Shown piece after piece: positions 1 to 8,137 of a stretch of 64,000 nt of DNA. Each line of letters starts with the position of its first letter. The stretch's first letter is position 1. Origin of the DNA: Pseudacidovorax sp. NFM-22 (GTDB lineage: Bacteria > Pseudomonadota > Gammaproteobacteria > Burkholderiales > Burkholderiaceae_C); the NCBI RefSeq assembly GCF_021401245.1, contig NZ_JACBFY010000001.1, positions 1,178,001-1,242,000 on the forward strand, given 5' to 3'. Below the pieces are notes generated by a model. That model was not told where the DNA came from, searched no databases, and saw nothing but the letters and a program-made list of their open reading frames with translations. A program made the translations under genes and the position numbers.

Positions 1-610
1 GGCTGCGGGCGGTGACGGGCACGCCGGCCGCGTCGGTCAGGAGCACTTCGACCGGCACGGGCGTGCGCAGGTCGGCGCGGGCGTCCTTGGGCAGCACGAT
101 GCGCACCAGGCCGAGCTTGTCGGGGGCGACGACGGAGATCTCCACGGGCTGCTCGCGCGGGATGCCGACGTCGTCGAGCACCTGCAGGCGCAGCTGGTTG
201 CTGCCCGGCTTGAGCTGCACGCCGATGTATTCCCACGCGGTGGTGTTGGTGGAGGCGAGCGTGGCCTTCTTGCCGACACGGCGGCCGTCGAGCACGTCGC
301 CGTTGACGGCAAGCTGCAGTTGGGCGCCCATCGGGCCTTTGACGCGCACGTTGACGACCTGGCCGGGCATGGTGTCCTTGTCGCGCAGGTCGATGAAGCC
401 GGTGCCGCGCGGCAGGTCGGGCAGGAGCTTTTCGAGATCGACGGTGCTGGGGGCCACGGGTTGCGGCACGAGGCCAGCGGTGGGGCCACCGTCGGCACTG
501 GCGGGCTGCTTGGCGGTGCCGGCCACGGGGACCTGGCCGGCTGCACCGGGGCTCATGCCCTTGGCTGCCTGCTGGGCGGCACTGAGGGTGACTGCCGACC
601 AGGTCGTCAT
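1..610 (-). pseudogene. DUF11-type giant surface protein, C-terminal-side fragment (runs off window)
   Basis: The minus frame from an ATG at 610 is open to the window edge (203 codons) and gives a coherent protein: an Ala/Gly-rich stretch, then VAPSTVDLEKLLPDLPRGTG, DLRDKDTMPGQVVNVRVKG, and a repetitive beta-rich part with RVGKKATLASTNTTAWEYIG and ARADLRTPVPVEVLLTDAAG. This resembles the region following the DUF11/Sdr-like repeats of very large predicted surface or secreted proteins of Acidovorax and relatives. It is not a natural N-terminus: in the intact family this part follows the piece found at 609-1378 on the other strand. I therefore call it a rearranged gene fragment. Function is unknown; cell-surface location is a family inference. 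Confidence 0.6.
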
Positions 611-1378
611 CCTTCGCTACAGGGTGAGCGTCGGCGTGGGCGCCCGCATCTCGGGCGACGCCACCAACCGTGCGCAGGCTTCCAGCAAGGGCTACACCTC
701 CAACGAAGCCAGCCAGACCGTGCGTGTCAACGGCGGCGTGTTCTCTGACGAGGCCTTCGCCTTCGGCAAGGTCTACATGGACTGCAAGCGCGACCGCCAG
801 CAAGAGGGCGAGGACGAGCCCGGTGTGCCTGGCGTACGCCTGTGGCTGGAGGACGGCACCAACGTCATGACCGACGGCGAGGGCCGCTGGAGCCTGTATG
901 GCCTCAAGCCCGTCACCCATGTGCTGCGCCTGGACGAAACCACGCTGCCCGCAGGCGCCAGGGTGGCCATCCAGGACAACCGCAACGCCGGCACGCCGTC
1001 CAGCCGCTTCCTGGACCTCAAGAAGGGCGAGTTCCAGAAGGGCAACTTCCCGCTCGAAGGCTGCGACAACGCCGCCACCAAGGAGGATGTCGAGGCCCGC
1101 CGCAAGGCCGCGGCCAAGAGCCTCGATGCCGAACTGGCCGCGGCGTTGCGCACCCGGCTGGACCCCAAGGGCACCGTGGTGACCACGTCCGACAACCGCG
1201 GCATGCCGGCGTCGGGCCAGATCAACGGCAGCGGCGGCAATGGCGCCGGAAGCCTCACGACCAATTCCGGCCCGCTGATCGCGATGCCGTCCGGCGCCAC
1301 CAACAGCGGCAGCGGCGCCGCTGGGGGCAGCAGCTTCCTCGACGGAGCAGGCTCCGTGGGCAGCACGAGCACCCGCGA
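609..1378 (+). pseudogene. DUF11-type giant surface protein, internal fragment
   Basis: The plus frame through 609-1378 encodes ILRYRVSVGVGARISGDATN, then GGVFSDEAFAFGKVYMDCKR, PGVPGVRLWLEDGTNVMTDG and RWSLYGLKPVTHVLRLDETT. This is the end of a DUF11 domain followed by an SdrD B-like domain (VPGVRLWLEDG is its signature), then a Ser/Gly-rich linker. There is no credible start and no stop of its own. Homology ends near 1378, where the sequence becomes the reverse complement of a phage terminase gene. It belongs to the same gene as the fragment at 1-610 but lies in the opposite orientation. Confidence 0.6.
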
Positions 1379-2289
1379 ATCTTGGATTCAGGGTTCTCTG
1401 CCACCCAGCTGCCGGCGGCGATCATGGCCGTCTTGTGGTGCTCTTCGATGTGCGCACCGCAGTCGCGGCAGACGTACCAGACCTGGCGGCCGTCGGGTGA
1501 CCAATGCAGGCCGCCCCACTCCAGCGGCTGCGCATGGCCGCAGTGCGGGCACGGCACGTAGTACCGGCGCTGGTCGCTCTTGTTCCAAAGCTGCTCGATG
1601 CGGCTCAGGCCCTTGATCTGGGGCGTGCTGATGTAGAGCCGTTGCTGCGTGGTGGGGAACGCGCTGGTGCGGCCGTTGAGCATTTCCACCGGGTCGTCGC
1701 CGCCGATGAGCGCGGCGGAGAATTCGTCCAGCTCATCCACGATGAGCTTTCGCACCGTGGTGGACTTCAACCGCTGGGTGCTGCCCGCATGCTCGATCCA
1801 CAGCTGGCCGCCCTCGAAGTCCTTGAAGGTCTTCGTGTTCGTCGCATCGCGCGAGGCCACGCTGGTCAGCGCGCGCTTCATGGCCGGCGTCTCATCGATC
1901 GCCGGGTTGAGCTTCTGGCCAACCCACTTGCCCATCGAGACTTCGCCGGGCAGGCAGACCATGATGGGGCACGGATCATGGTCCATCGAGTAGCCGAGCG
2001 CGTTGATGGCCACCTCGGTCTTGCCGAACTGAATGGGGAACATCAACACCGTTTGCTGCACGGTGCTGCGCGCGCTGAGGCAGTCCATGGGCTCGCGCAG
2101 CGGTGGGTTCCGGTCCGTGCGCCACTGGCCCACGATGGCGCTCCCCTTGCTGGACGTGCGCCGCTCAGCGTCTGCCCACTGGCTCACGGTCATGGGCTTG
2201 CGCGGCGCCATGGCCCGCTGCATGGCGCGCAGCCCACGGCCCGGGCTTGCGAAGTGCACCACGTCGATGCTCGGTGGGTTGGTGGTCAA
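1255..2289 (-). pseudogene. Phage terminase large subunit (GpA-like), truncated
   Basis: Terminase large subunits package phage DNA with an ATPase and a nuclease domain. From the ATG at 2289 the product contains MFPIQFGKTEVAINALGY (Walker A-like, about residues 85-105), VDELDEFS (Walker B-like, near 170), STPQIKGLSRIEQLW and a CPHCGH zinc-finger half, all typical of the GpA/gpA family. Recognisable sequence stops after GSWVAENPESKIRG at about 1379; the remaining 41 codons to 1255 are the antisense of the DUF11 fragment. The nuclease domain (about 250-300 further residues) is missing. The start overlaps the small-subunit stop by 4 bp. Confidence 0.85.
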
Positions 2290-2891
2290 GCGCAGCCCTC
2301 CGCTTCGGCTGCCATCTCGCCCAGCTGCGCGGCCAGCTCGCGCAGCAGCTGCTCGACCTGATCGGCGATGGTGGCCCGGATGCTGGCTTCGTCCCGGCCA
2401 AACAGCTGCGGGGGCAGCGTGGTGGCCCAGGTTTCCAGGCTGCTGCGCACCAACGCGCCGGCCTTGGCGAAGGCGGCGATGTGCTCGGCGACCTCGATCA
2501 GCTCGCGCGCTTCCTTGCGGTGTGCGGTCAGTTCGCGCTCGGCGGCGAAGTGCTCGCGCTTGGCCTTGCTGGCCTGATAGTCGTAGCGACCGACGGGGCC
2601 CGCGGGCATGTCGTCTTCGTCCGCGTCCGCATCGGAGTCCGGGGGCTCGTCCTGCAGGGCAGAGGCGGCGCCGCGCTGCTCGGCATGCCGCTGCACCACG
2701 CCCGCCTTGCTCGGGTCGGCCGTGGCCTTCACGCGCGCGATGCTATCGGCGACCTTCACGCGCTTGCCGTCGTCGGTCAGCACCAGACGGCCGTCCGCCT
2801 TGAGCTGGTGGCCGTAGTTGGGCTTGAACCCCATCAGCGTGGCGAACTCGCGCACGGTGAGGGTCTCGGGCAGGTCCTGGGCCATCGTCAC
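2286..2891 (-). CDS. Phage terminase small subunit (Nu1-like)
   Basis: This 201-residue protein should bind the packaging site and recruit the large subunit. It begins with a winged-helix-like DNA-binding segment (LTVREFATLMGFKPNYGHQLKADGRL shortened here: LTVREFATLMGFKPNYG), followed by an acidic Asp/Pro-rich linker (about residues 75-100) and a helical C-terminus with repeated Glu/Ala/Lys that probably oligomerises. A GTG at 2891 overlaps the stop of the upstream gene (GTGA); an ATG at 2885 is the alternative start. The stop overlaps the large-subunit ATG (ATGA). Position, size and architecture fit Nu1/TerS, though small subunits are poorly conserved. Confidence 0.75.
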   Translation of the reverse strand: MTMAQDLPETLTVREFATLMGFKPNYGHQLKADGRLVLTDDGKRVKVADSIARVKATADPSKAGVVQRHAEQRGAASALQDEPPDSDADADEDDMPAGPVGRYDYQASKAKREHFAAERELTAHRKEARELIEVAEHIAAFAKAGALVRSSLETWATTLPPQLFGRDEASIRATIADQVEQLLRELAAQLGEMAAEAEGCA

Positions 2892-3670
2892 ACCCCGGCC
2901 GCCTGGCGGATGCGGTAGCGCATGCGACGGGCCAGGTACTCGCCGGCCAGGGCCTGCGCAGAAATGCGCTCCATGTCGAGGCGGGGCTGATAGGTGCCGA
3001 TGCGCACGAACAGCAGCACGGGCCGCACGTCCACGTCGTCGGTGCCGCTCGCGGCCCAGATGCCAGGGGCAAAGTGACCGGTCCTGCCGCCGCGCAGCTT
3101 GCCGTAGGCCACGAAGTAGCGGCGGCCGGCCTGCTTCGCCGTGCCGCGCTGCAGGGCCTTCTTGCGCTTGGCCGTCATGTTGGCCCGGTAGCCTTGCTCA
3201 CCGAAGGCCTGCAGGTAGCTCAGCAGCTGCACGAGGAAGGGCCCGCGCAGGTTGCCGCGGCCGTCGTCGCTGCCCGGGTAGGGCGTGGCGGGGATCGCCG
3301 TCTGGTACCCGTTGGGCAGCACGCCGATGCGGCGCAGAGCCACCTCGCTGCGCTTGTCGCGACGCCTGCCCCCGTACCCCTGGGCGCGGAGGATCTGCTG
3401 CGGGTCGATGCCCTTGCCGCCCATGTACGTCGGCCAGACGGTGGCCGTGAGGCGCTCGGGCGTGGCCCGCGGGTTCACCTGCACGCTGTTGAGCACGTAG
3501 GCCGTGGGGCGATCGAACACGCGGGCCATCTCGGCTTTCATCCCTCTCTGCACCTGAAAGGCCGCGTCATCGATGGCCTTCGCCAAGGCGCCGCGCAGCT
3601 GCCCATTGCTGAGCCGCTGCATGAGGCCCTGCACCTTCTCCAGCCCCTTGAATTCCATTCCGATCTGCAT
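2888..3670 (-). CDS. Phage structural/tail-assembly-type protein, HK97 gp10-like (tentative)
   Basis: A 260-residue protein in the same operon as the terminase genes, with a 4-bp overlap into the small subunit. The N-terminus (MEFKGLEKVQGLMQRLSNGQ, then AIDDAAFQVQRGMKAEMARV) has the helical 'remove-and-align' look of phage gp10-like head-tail or minor tail proteins. The middle is Arg/Lys-rich (GYGGRRRDKRSEVALRRIG) and the C-terminus contains PVLLFVRIGTYQPRLDMERI. I see no catalytic motif. The role is inferred from position beside terminase; the family assignment is tentative. Confidence 0.55.
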   Translation of the reverse strand: MQIGMEFKGLEKVQGLMQRLSNGQLRGALAKAIDDAAFQVQRGMKAEMARVFDRPTAYVLNSVQVNPRATPERLTATVWPTYMGGKGIDPQQILRAQGYGGRRRDKRSEVALRRIGVLPNGYQTAIPATPYPGSDDGRGNLRGPFLVQLLSYLQAFGEQGYRANMTAKRKKALQRGTAKQAGRRYFVAYGKLRGGRTGHFAPGIWAASGTDDVDVRPVLLFVRIGTYQPRLDMERISAQALAGEYLARRMRYRIRQAAGV

Positions 3671-3682
3671 CTCTCTTCTCCG

Positions 3683-3928
3683 TGTGCGGTATGTGCTGTG
3701 TCCTGTGCGGGATGACAGTTCAGCTAACTCTTTGATTTAGAAAGGGTGTGCGGTATGTGCGGGGTGTGCGGCATGCAGGCGCACACACACGCCCGCGCCT
3801 GCACGCAGGCACACGCACCCGCACACCCACGGGAAACTGGGTTTGATGCCGCACATACCGCACAGCGTTGATCCGCAACGGTTTTTCACCGCACGGGATA
3901 CCGCACGCCATACCGCACATACCGCACA
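3683..3928. repeat. Iteron-like repeats, core TGTGCGGTATGTGCGG, in both orientations
   Basis: The intergenic space downstream of the replication gene holds a 16-base word in four places. TGTGCGGTATGTGC is at 3683-3696, TGTGCGGTATGTGCGG at 3747-3762, and the reverse complement CCGCACATACCGCACA is at 3849-3864 and 3913-3928. Partial copies (ATACCGCAC) fill 3890-3915, and a GCACAC-rich stretch lies at 3780-3830. Two direct copies face two inverted ones around an AT-richer centre (3715-3745). The arrangement could be a phage replication origin bound by the adjacent replication protein, or multiple sites for a regulator of the packaging operon. Function is inferred. Confidence 0.65.
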
Positions 3929-3939
3929 GACCGGACGCA

Positions 3940-6363
3940 TCACGCCGCCCCCCTGAAGTCCTTCAGCGCACGGCGGAAGAGATCCAGCCGCTCGCCGAGC
4001 CAGTCGGATTCATTCCTGCCGGGGCCGCATTCGTGCCCACCAGGCAGGAAGGTGATGGCCGCGGGGCCCTTGCTGCCGACCTCGGTGGCGTAGCGCTTTC
4101 GGACGGTGGTCGCCCTGTGCTTGCGCATGAGCGCGTTCGCGAAGCGCGGCTGATTGAGCGCGCGCAGGCCGACGCGGGCGCACCAGGCGCCATACAGCGC
4201 GAACAGGTCCGTGCTGAGCATGGGGCTGAGCAGCTTGGGCGAGTCGCGCGCGGGGAAGCCCTCGATGTCGCCCCCCTCGAAGGCGCGCATGAATTGGCTG
4301 GGGCTGTCCTGGCTCAGCCCGATCAGCTCCCGCTTGGCGTCCGTCATGGGCGGCAGGGTGCCGGGCCCGAAGGTGTCGAGGTTCAGGTGCAGCAGGTGGT
4401 GGTGCAGCGCCTCAACGCCGCCGTCGGCGATCTCCTTGAGCACATGGCCATAGAACTCCGGCGTGAGCTTCTCGGGCGTCCAGATGACGGCATGCCGGCG
4501 GTCGTCGTCCTCCAGCACCACCGGCATGGCCTCGTTCGAGAGGAAGACCATGTTGACGTGGTTGCGCTCGTCGTAGGCCGCCATGTTCTTGGGGTTGATG
4601 CGGATCCACTCCCCCGTGATGAACGCCTTCAGCTTGTTCTTGACGTGGTAGAGGTCGCTGCGGGCGACCACCTCGTCGGCGATCAGGAACAGCTTGCGAC
4701 TGGCCCAGTCGTTGAACTTGTCTTCGATGGCTGACTGGTCGATCACCCGGCCATAGCGGCCGTAGATTTCCATGATGGCCTCGAAGAACATGTTCTTGCC
4801 GGTGCCCTGTGGGCCGTGGATCACCAGCGTGGTCTTCATCTTGGCGCCCGGGTGCTGGATCGGATAGGCCAGCCAGCAGATGACCCAGTCATACAGCTCC
4901 TCGGGCCGGCTGTCGCCCGCGCACATGTGCCGCAGCAGCTCCAGCAGGTAGTCGCACGAGCCCGCGCGCGGGCGCGTGGGCCAGCCTGACCACAGGTTGC
5001 AGCGCACCGCCTTGTCGGTACCAGCAGGATCAAAGCCCACCTCCGACACGCGCACGATCGCTTTCTCCGGGTGCTCGCGCCAGGCCTTGTGCAGCTCGCT
5101 GGTGAGGCAGGCATCGGACATGTCCTTGAGGCCCACCAGGGCGTGCTCCTGATGGTCGAACACCATGCCGCCCTGCCCGTACACGAGGGCGAAGCGCTCC
5201 AGCAGTTCATCGAGCGTGTCGATGGGCTTCAGGGGCGCCAGTTCTTCGGGTGCGTCGGCTTCCCCCGCCCCCTTGCTGGGCTGCGGCGGCGCCGCGTCGG
5301 TGGCACGCCAGCCCAACGCCGACAGGCGGGCCTCCACCTGGGCCCGCACGACGTGCAGCCCCTCGGCCAGATGCAGGTCGTTGAAGTCGTTCAGCTTGCG
5401 GCCGTGCTGGAGCCAGCCCTGCTTGCGCGCCTCGGGGTCGGCCCAGGTCGGGGCCATCCATGCGCCGCCGACGGCGATGCTGGCCAGGCTCGCCGCGCTG
5501 ATGCCGGCATTGGCGGCCTGATGCTTCTCGCCGCAGCTGGGGCAGGTGTCGCCGTCGGACGGCCACACGCGGGCCTTGCACGCACGGCACTTCTGCGTGT
5601 CATCGTCATCGGCGCACACCAGGATGCGCGCGAGCTTGTAGCGCTTGCGCAGCGCTGCCACCACATGCGGAATGTTGCCCGCGTCGAAGGCGGCGGCTAC
5701 GGGCAGCCCCGTGGCCTCGTGCAGGCTGGCCGCGGTGGCGTAGCCCTCGCCGACCAGCACCAGCCGATTGACCATGCCCATCAGGTGGAAGTGGCCCTTC
5801 GTGATGATGCCCTGGGGCCAATACTCCTTCTCCAGCTTGCGACCGCCGGCCTGTGCCTGCTTGCCGCGGATGATCTGCAGGCCGTGGATCCGGCCGCCGG
5901 TGTCCAGCAGCGGGATGACCATCGCGCCCTGCGGCGAGAAGCGAACGCCGTGCGCAGCCACGCCCTTGCGCTTGAGGTAGTCGCTGTCGCCCTGCTCCGT
6001 GCACTGCTGCCATGCCTTGCGTGCGCGCTCGGCCGCGCGCTCGGCCTCGGCCTTGCGCAGCAGCTCGGCGCGGCGACGGTCCTCCTGCAGCCGGGCCCGC
6101 AGACTGGCGGCCTGCTCGCGGCTCAGCGCGGTCTTGCGCAGCTCGACTTTCTGCGCGTTGTTCTCGTTGCCGCGCCAGACGCCGAAGCTGCCGACCAGCA
6201 CGTCCTCGCCGGAGTCCAGGCGCAGCTCGTGCAGGCAGTACCAGCCCCGCTTCTCGCGCTCGCCCTCGACCTTGCACCGCCGCATGCGGCCGACGTCCAG
6301 CGCGTCGACCAGCAGGCCGGCGGCGCGAAGCTGGCCGAGGACGTCTTCGTAGTTGGAGGCCAT
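3940..6363 (-). CDS. Phage replication protein: Toprim primase / SF3-like helicase fusion
   Basis: An 807-residue protein that should prime and unwind DNA for phage replication. The N-terminal third ends in a Toprim-like domain (LVLVGEGYATAASLHEATGL and VCADDDD, roughly residues 195-255), interrupted by a zinc ribbon (CRACK...CPSCG). The C-terminal half is a DUF5906-type helicase: Walker A GPQGTGKN at residues 517-524, Walker B-like LFLIADEVV, and MVFLSNEAMPVVLEDDDRRH as the sensor/arginine region. Length and order match the D5-like primase-helicases of temperate phages. It is followed by the iteron-like repeats. A 164-bp gap to the upstream CII-like gene shows no other gene. Confidence 0.9.
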   Translation of the reverse strand: MASNYEDVLGQLRAAGLLVDALDVGRMRRCKVEGEREKRGWYCLHELRLDSGEDVLVGSFGVWRGNENNAQKVELRKTALSREQAASLRARLQEDRRRAELLRKAEAERAAERARKAWQQCTEQGDSDYLKRKGVAAHGVRFSPQGAMVIPLLDTGGRIHGLQIIRGKQAQAGGRKLEKEYWPQGIITKGHFHLMGMVNRLVLVGEGYATAASLHEATGLPVAAAFDAGNIPHVVAALRKRYKLARILVCADDDDTQKCRACKARVWPSDGDTCPSCGEKHQAANAGISAASLASIAVGGAWMAPTWADPEARKQGWLQHGRKLNDFNDLHLAEGLHVVRAQVEARLSALGWRATDAAPPQPSKGAGEADAPEELAPLKPIDTLDELLERFALVYGQGGMVFDHQEHALVGLKDMSDACLTSELHKAWREHPEKAIVRVSEVGFDPAGTDKAVRCNLWSGWPTRPRAGSCDYLLELLRHMCAGDSRPEELYDWVICWLAYPIQHPGAKMKTTLVIHGPQGTGKNMFFEAIMEIYGRYGRVIDQSAIEDKFNDWASRKLFLIADEVVARSDLYHVKNKLKAFITGEWIRINPKNMAAYDERNHVNMVFLSNEAMPVVLEDDDRRHAVIWTPEKLTPEFYGHVLKEIADGGVEALHHHLLHLNLDTFGPGTLPPMTDAKRELIGLSQDSPSQFMRAFEGGDIEGFPARDSPKLLSPMLSTDLFALYGAWCARVGLRALNQPRFANALMRKHRATTVRKRYATEVGSKGPAAITFLPGGHECGPGRNESDWLGERLDLFRRALKDFRGAA

Positions 6364-6527
6364 CCGTCAGTAACTTCCCGCCCTGCTACCTACACACCCG
6401 AAGGGGCTCGAATTACCCTGATGGGGGTCGCCAGGGAGGACCCGAAAGCCTGGCCGCGACCGCGTCGCGCCGCAGCCTGCATCGAGCGCGCGGCGTGTGC
6501 CGCCCCTCGACCAGGGGGGTGTGGGGT

Positions 6528-7064
6528 TCATCGGGGCACCTCCGGGGCGGTTCGCAGGCGCGCGCGCAGCATCGCAAGGGCATGGCCGATGGCGCCGATG
6601 GCTTCCTGCGCATGGTGCTGGGCACGGCGCAGCTGGTTGGGCGACACGCCGGAGGGGCCGCCGTCCAGGCCGTCGACCACGGAGCGCACGAACTCGGCGA
6701 ATTCGCTCTGGGCTTGGCTCATTGCCCGCAGGGGCTCGCCGCCGGATTGGTCCGGTGTCATGCGGGTGCAGGTGTAGCCGAGCGCATCGGCCATCGCATG
6801 CAGCACTGCGGCGTTGCCGCTCATCGCCTGCATGGCCACCGCCTCATGCAGGCTGAGGTGATGGGTCGTGTTCTGCTGGTTGACCTTGGCCGTCAGCGTG
6901 TTGGCGTTGACGCCCATGCGCAGAGCCAGCGCGCGGATGCCGCCCGGGTAGCCATGCGCCACGGCATACGCGGCATCGGCCACGTCCTGGCCGGGTTCCC
7001 TGTCGGGTGCGAACTCCACGGCGCCATAGCGCGCGGCATCGTGAATTGAGACAGTGCTGTTCAT
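6528..7064 (-). CDS. Phage regulatory protein, CII family (Phage_CP76-like)
   Basis: A 178-residue protein starting at the ATG at 7064 (MNSTVSIHDAARYGAVEF); the frame is open further upstream to 7139, but that extension is low-complexity. LALRMGVNANTLTAKVNQQN followed by HHLSLHEAVAMQAMSGN forms the helix-turn-helix typical of the phage CII/CP76 regulator family. These proteins act early in the lysis-lysogeny decision. It lies downstream of the Cro-like gene in the same direction and upstream of the replication gene, as expected. The C-terminal helix (AQHHAQEAIGAIGHALAML) probably oligomerises. Confidence 0.8.
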   Translation of the reverse strand: MNSTVSIHDAARYGAVEFAPDREPGQDVADAAYAVAHGYPGGIRALALRMGVNANTLTAKVNQQNTTHHLSLHEAVAMQAMSGNAAVLHAMADALGYTCTRMTPDQSGGEPLRAMSQAQSEFAEFVRSVVDGLDGGPSGVSPNQLRRAQHHAQEAIGAIGHALAMLRARLRTAPEVPR

Positions 7065-7077
7065 GCAAACAAGGTGG

Positions 7078-7247
7078 TCAGGCGATGAAGAAGACGGCGA
7101 TGCGGCGCACCTGCGCCCGCTGCCCGCAGGGGCGTGCAAGAGTGCGGAGGGGCACGAGCTGGTGCTGGTATGCGTGGACCTTCAAGGGCGGCCCGTCACT
7201 CAGGGGGGCGTAGGGCGGCGGCACCCAGGCACGAGATATCTCGTCCA
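7078..7247 (-). CDS. Small phage protein of unknown function (doubtful)
   Basis: A 56-codon minus frame (MDEISRAWVPPPYAPLSDGP to VRRIAVFFIA) ends 13 bp before the CII-like start and could belong to the same operon. No good ribosome binding site precedes it, and other frames over the same bases are also open (a 42-codon plus frame from 7085). Its first codons overlap the leader repeat at 7230-7325. I do not recognise a family. Confidence 0.3.
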
Positions 7248-7325
7248 TGCAGCCGGAGGCGCCTGCACCCCCAAGGGGCAGAATGGAAGCTCCACAGCAA
7301 CCACCCCCTGGAGGGGCAGGCAAAC
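7230..7325 (+). repeat. Leader repeat copy A (two small hairpins before a plus-strand gene)
   Basis: These ~95 bases are repeated at 8045-8137 with few differences. They share GAGATATCTC/GAGAGATCTC, GGCGCCTGCACCCCC, GGGGCAGAATGGAAGCTC and CCCCTGGAGGGGCAG. Two hairpins are possible: TGCaCCCC...GGGGCA at 7264-7280 and CCCC-TGGA-GGGG at 7305-7316. The second contains the GGAGGGG Shine-Dalgarno of the ATG at 7326. The C-runs and G-runs of the two hairpins can also pair with each other, so alternative folds that bury or expose the ribosome site are possible (inference). Confidence 0.7.
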
Positions 7326-7826
7326 ATGGTCGACATCGGCGCACTCGCCTCAAGCCTCACCGGCACGCTCACCATCGCCAAGGCCATCGCCAGCGAGCGC
7401 GATGCGATCAAGCTCGCAGAGCTGCGCACGCAGCTCGGTGAAAAGATCATCGAGAGTCAGGGCAAGCTGCTGGAGGCACAGAGCTCGATCCAGGACCAGC
7501 TGGCCACGATCAGCCTCCTTCGCAAAGAGATTGATCAGCTTCGAGCAGAACGTAATGAGCGACAGCGTTACGACTTGGCCGCGGTGGGCGAGTTCGGGAA
7601 CTTCTTTGCTTACAAGCTGCGTCCTGCGAGCGAGTTGGTTGATCGCGCGACCGAGCCCCAACATTTCCTCTGTCAGCCCTGTTTTGACGGCGGCCGAAAA
7701 AGCGTTCTCTTGCTCAACAGCCACTCGTACTGCTCGATCTGCAAACAGACCGTCCAGATCAAACGCAGCCCGCCCGCACCGCCCAACAGGTCCCGCGTGG
7801 CGAGAGGAATATCCCGGGACTGGTGA
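7326..7826 (+). CDS. Phage coiled-coil and zinc-ribbon protein, unknown function
   Basis: A 166-residue protein. Residues 1-20 are a hydrophobic/Ala-rich helix (MVDIGALASSLTGTLTIAKA), about 20-85 a long Glu/Gln/Lys coiled coil (LRTQLGEKIIESQGKLLEAQ, LRKEIDQLRAERNERQ), and about 110-150 a zinc ribbon (FLCQPCF...YCSICK). This architecture recurs in small proteins of temperate phages and genomic islands, without known function. The start at 7326 is set by GGAGGGG nine bases upstream; longer upstream frames lack homology-like sequence. It lies opposite to the surrounding minus-strand small genes, directly after leader copy A, so it looks like an independently expressed accessory gene. Confidence 0.75.
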   Translation: MVDIGALASSLTGTLTIAKAIASERDAIKLAELRTQLGEKIIESQGKLLEAQSSIQDQLATISLLRKEIDQLRAERNERQRYDLAAVGEFGNFFAYKLRPASELVDRATEPQHFLCQPCFDGGRKSVLLLNSHSYCSICKQTVQIKRSPPAPPNRSRVARGISRDW

Positions 7827-8048
7827 GGTAGCACTGCCCCCAGCGTCGACTGGGCGCGCCATGTCTTCGGCGCGATCGCGCAGCAACTGCATGTGGCGCT
7901 CGTGTACCGCCCCCTGGTTGCTCGTGGGCTCGACACTGATCGTCACTCGCGTTCTGATCTTCGCGACCGGCGCGCGCGACTCTCCCAGCGCTACGGCCTC
8001 CCGCTGCCTGCGGGACATCACGCGGCGGGGCTGGAGGCGGTCAGCCAT
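7350..8048 (-). CDS. Short phage ORF; only its first ~75 codons are convincing
   Basis: The ATG at 8048 has an excellent Shine-Dalgarno (AAGGAG, 7 bases away), and the first ~75 codons (MADRLQPRRVMSRRQREAVA, then KIRTRVTISVEPTSNQGAVH) read like protein and lie in otherwise empty sequence. Its opening resembles that of the gene at 8334-8549 (MADRRPRVMSR). From about 7826 down to its stop at 7350 the frame is wholly antisense to the coiled-coil/zinc gene. The native 3' end may have been replaced by insertion of that gene. Treat the C-terminal two thirds as unproven. Confidence 0.35.
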   Translation of the reverse strand: MADRLQPRRVMSRRQREAVALGESRAPVAKIRTRVTISVEPTSNQGAVHERHMQLLRDRAEDMARPVDAGGSATSPVPGYSSRHAGPVGRCGRAAFDLDGLFADRAVRVAVEQENAFSAAVKTGLTEEMLGLGRAINQLARRTQLVSKEVPELAHRGQVVTLSLITFCSKLINLFAKEADRGQLVLDRALCLQQLALTLDDLFTELRAQLCELDRIALAGDGLGDGERAGEA

Positions 8049-8137
8049 GAGAGATCTCCTTCACGCAGCGGAAGGCGCCTGCACCCCCCAGGGGCAGAAT
8101 GGAAGCTCTACAACAACCATCCCCTGGAGGGGCAGCC
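8045..8137 (+). repeat. Leader repeat copy B
   Basis: Second copy of the leader at 7230-7325. Hairpin 1 is TGCACCCCCC-A-GGGGCA at 8080-8096 and hairpin 2 is CCCC-TGGA-GGGG at 8121-8132, again containing the GGAGGGG ribosome site, five bases before the ATG at 8138. The two copies precede unrelated proteins, so the leader, not the coding sequence, is what is duplicated. Its first bases overlap the start and ribosome site of the minus gene at 8048. Confidence 0.7.

Noticed and set aside
12-1616. Apparent 534-codon plus ORF over the left edge
   Set aside because: Only its middle (609-1378) is real protein; the first part is antisense of the DUF11 piece and the last part antisense of terminase.
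3681-3930. CRISPR array
   Set aside because: The repeats are irregularly spaced, occur in both orientations and have no uniform spacers.
3720-3943. Minus ORFs encoding CAVCAVWRAV-type Cys/Val/Arg repeats
   Set aside because: They are translations of the iteron-like repeats and have no ribosome site.
7085-7213. 42-codon plus ORF (MKKTAMRRTCARCPQG...)
   Set aside because: Overlaps a minus frame of equal quality, no ribosome site, no family; not strong enough to list.
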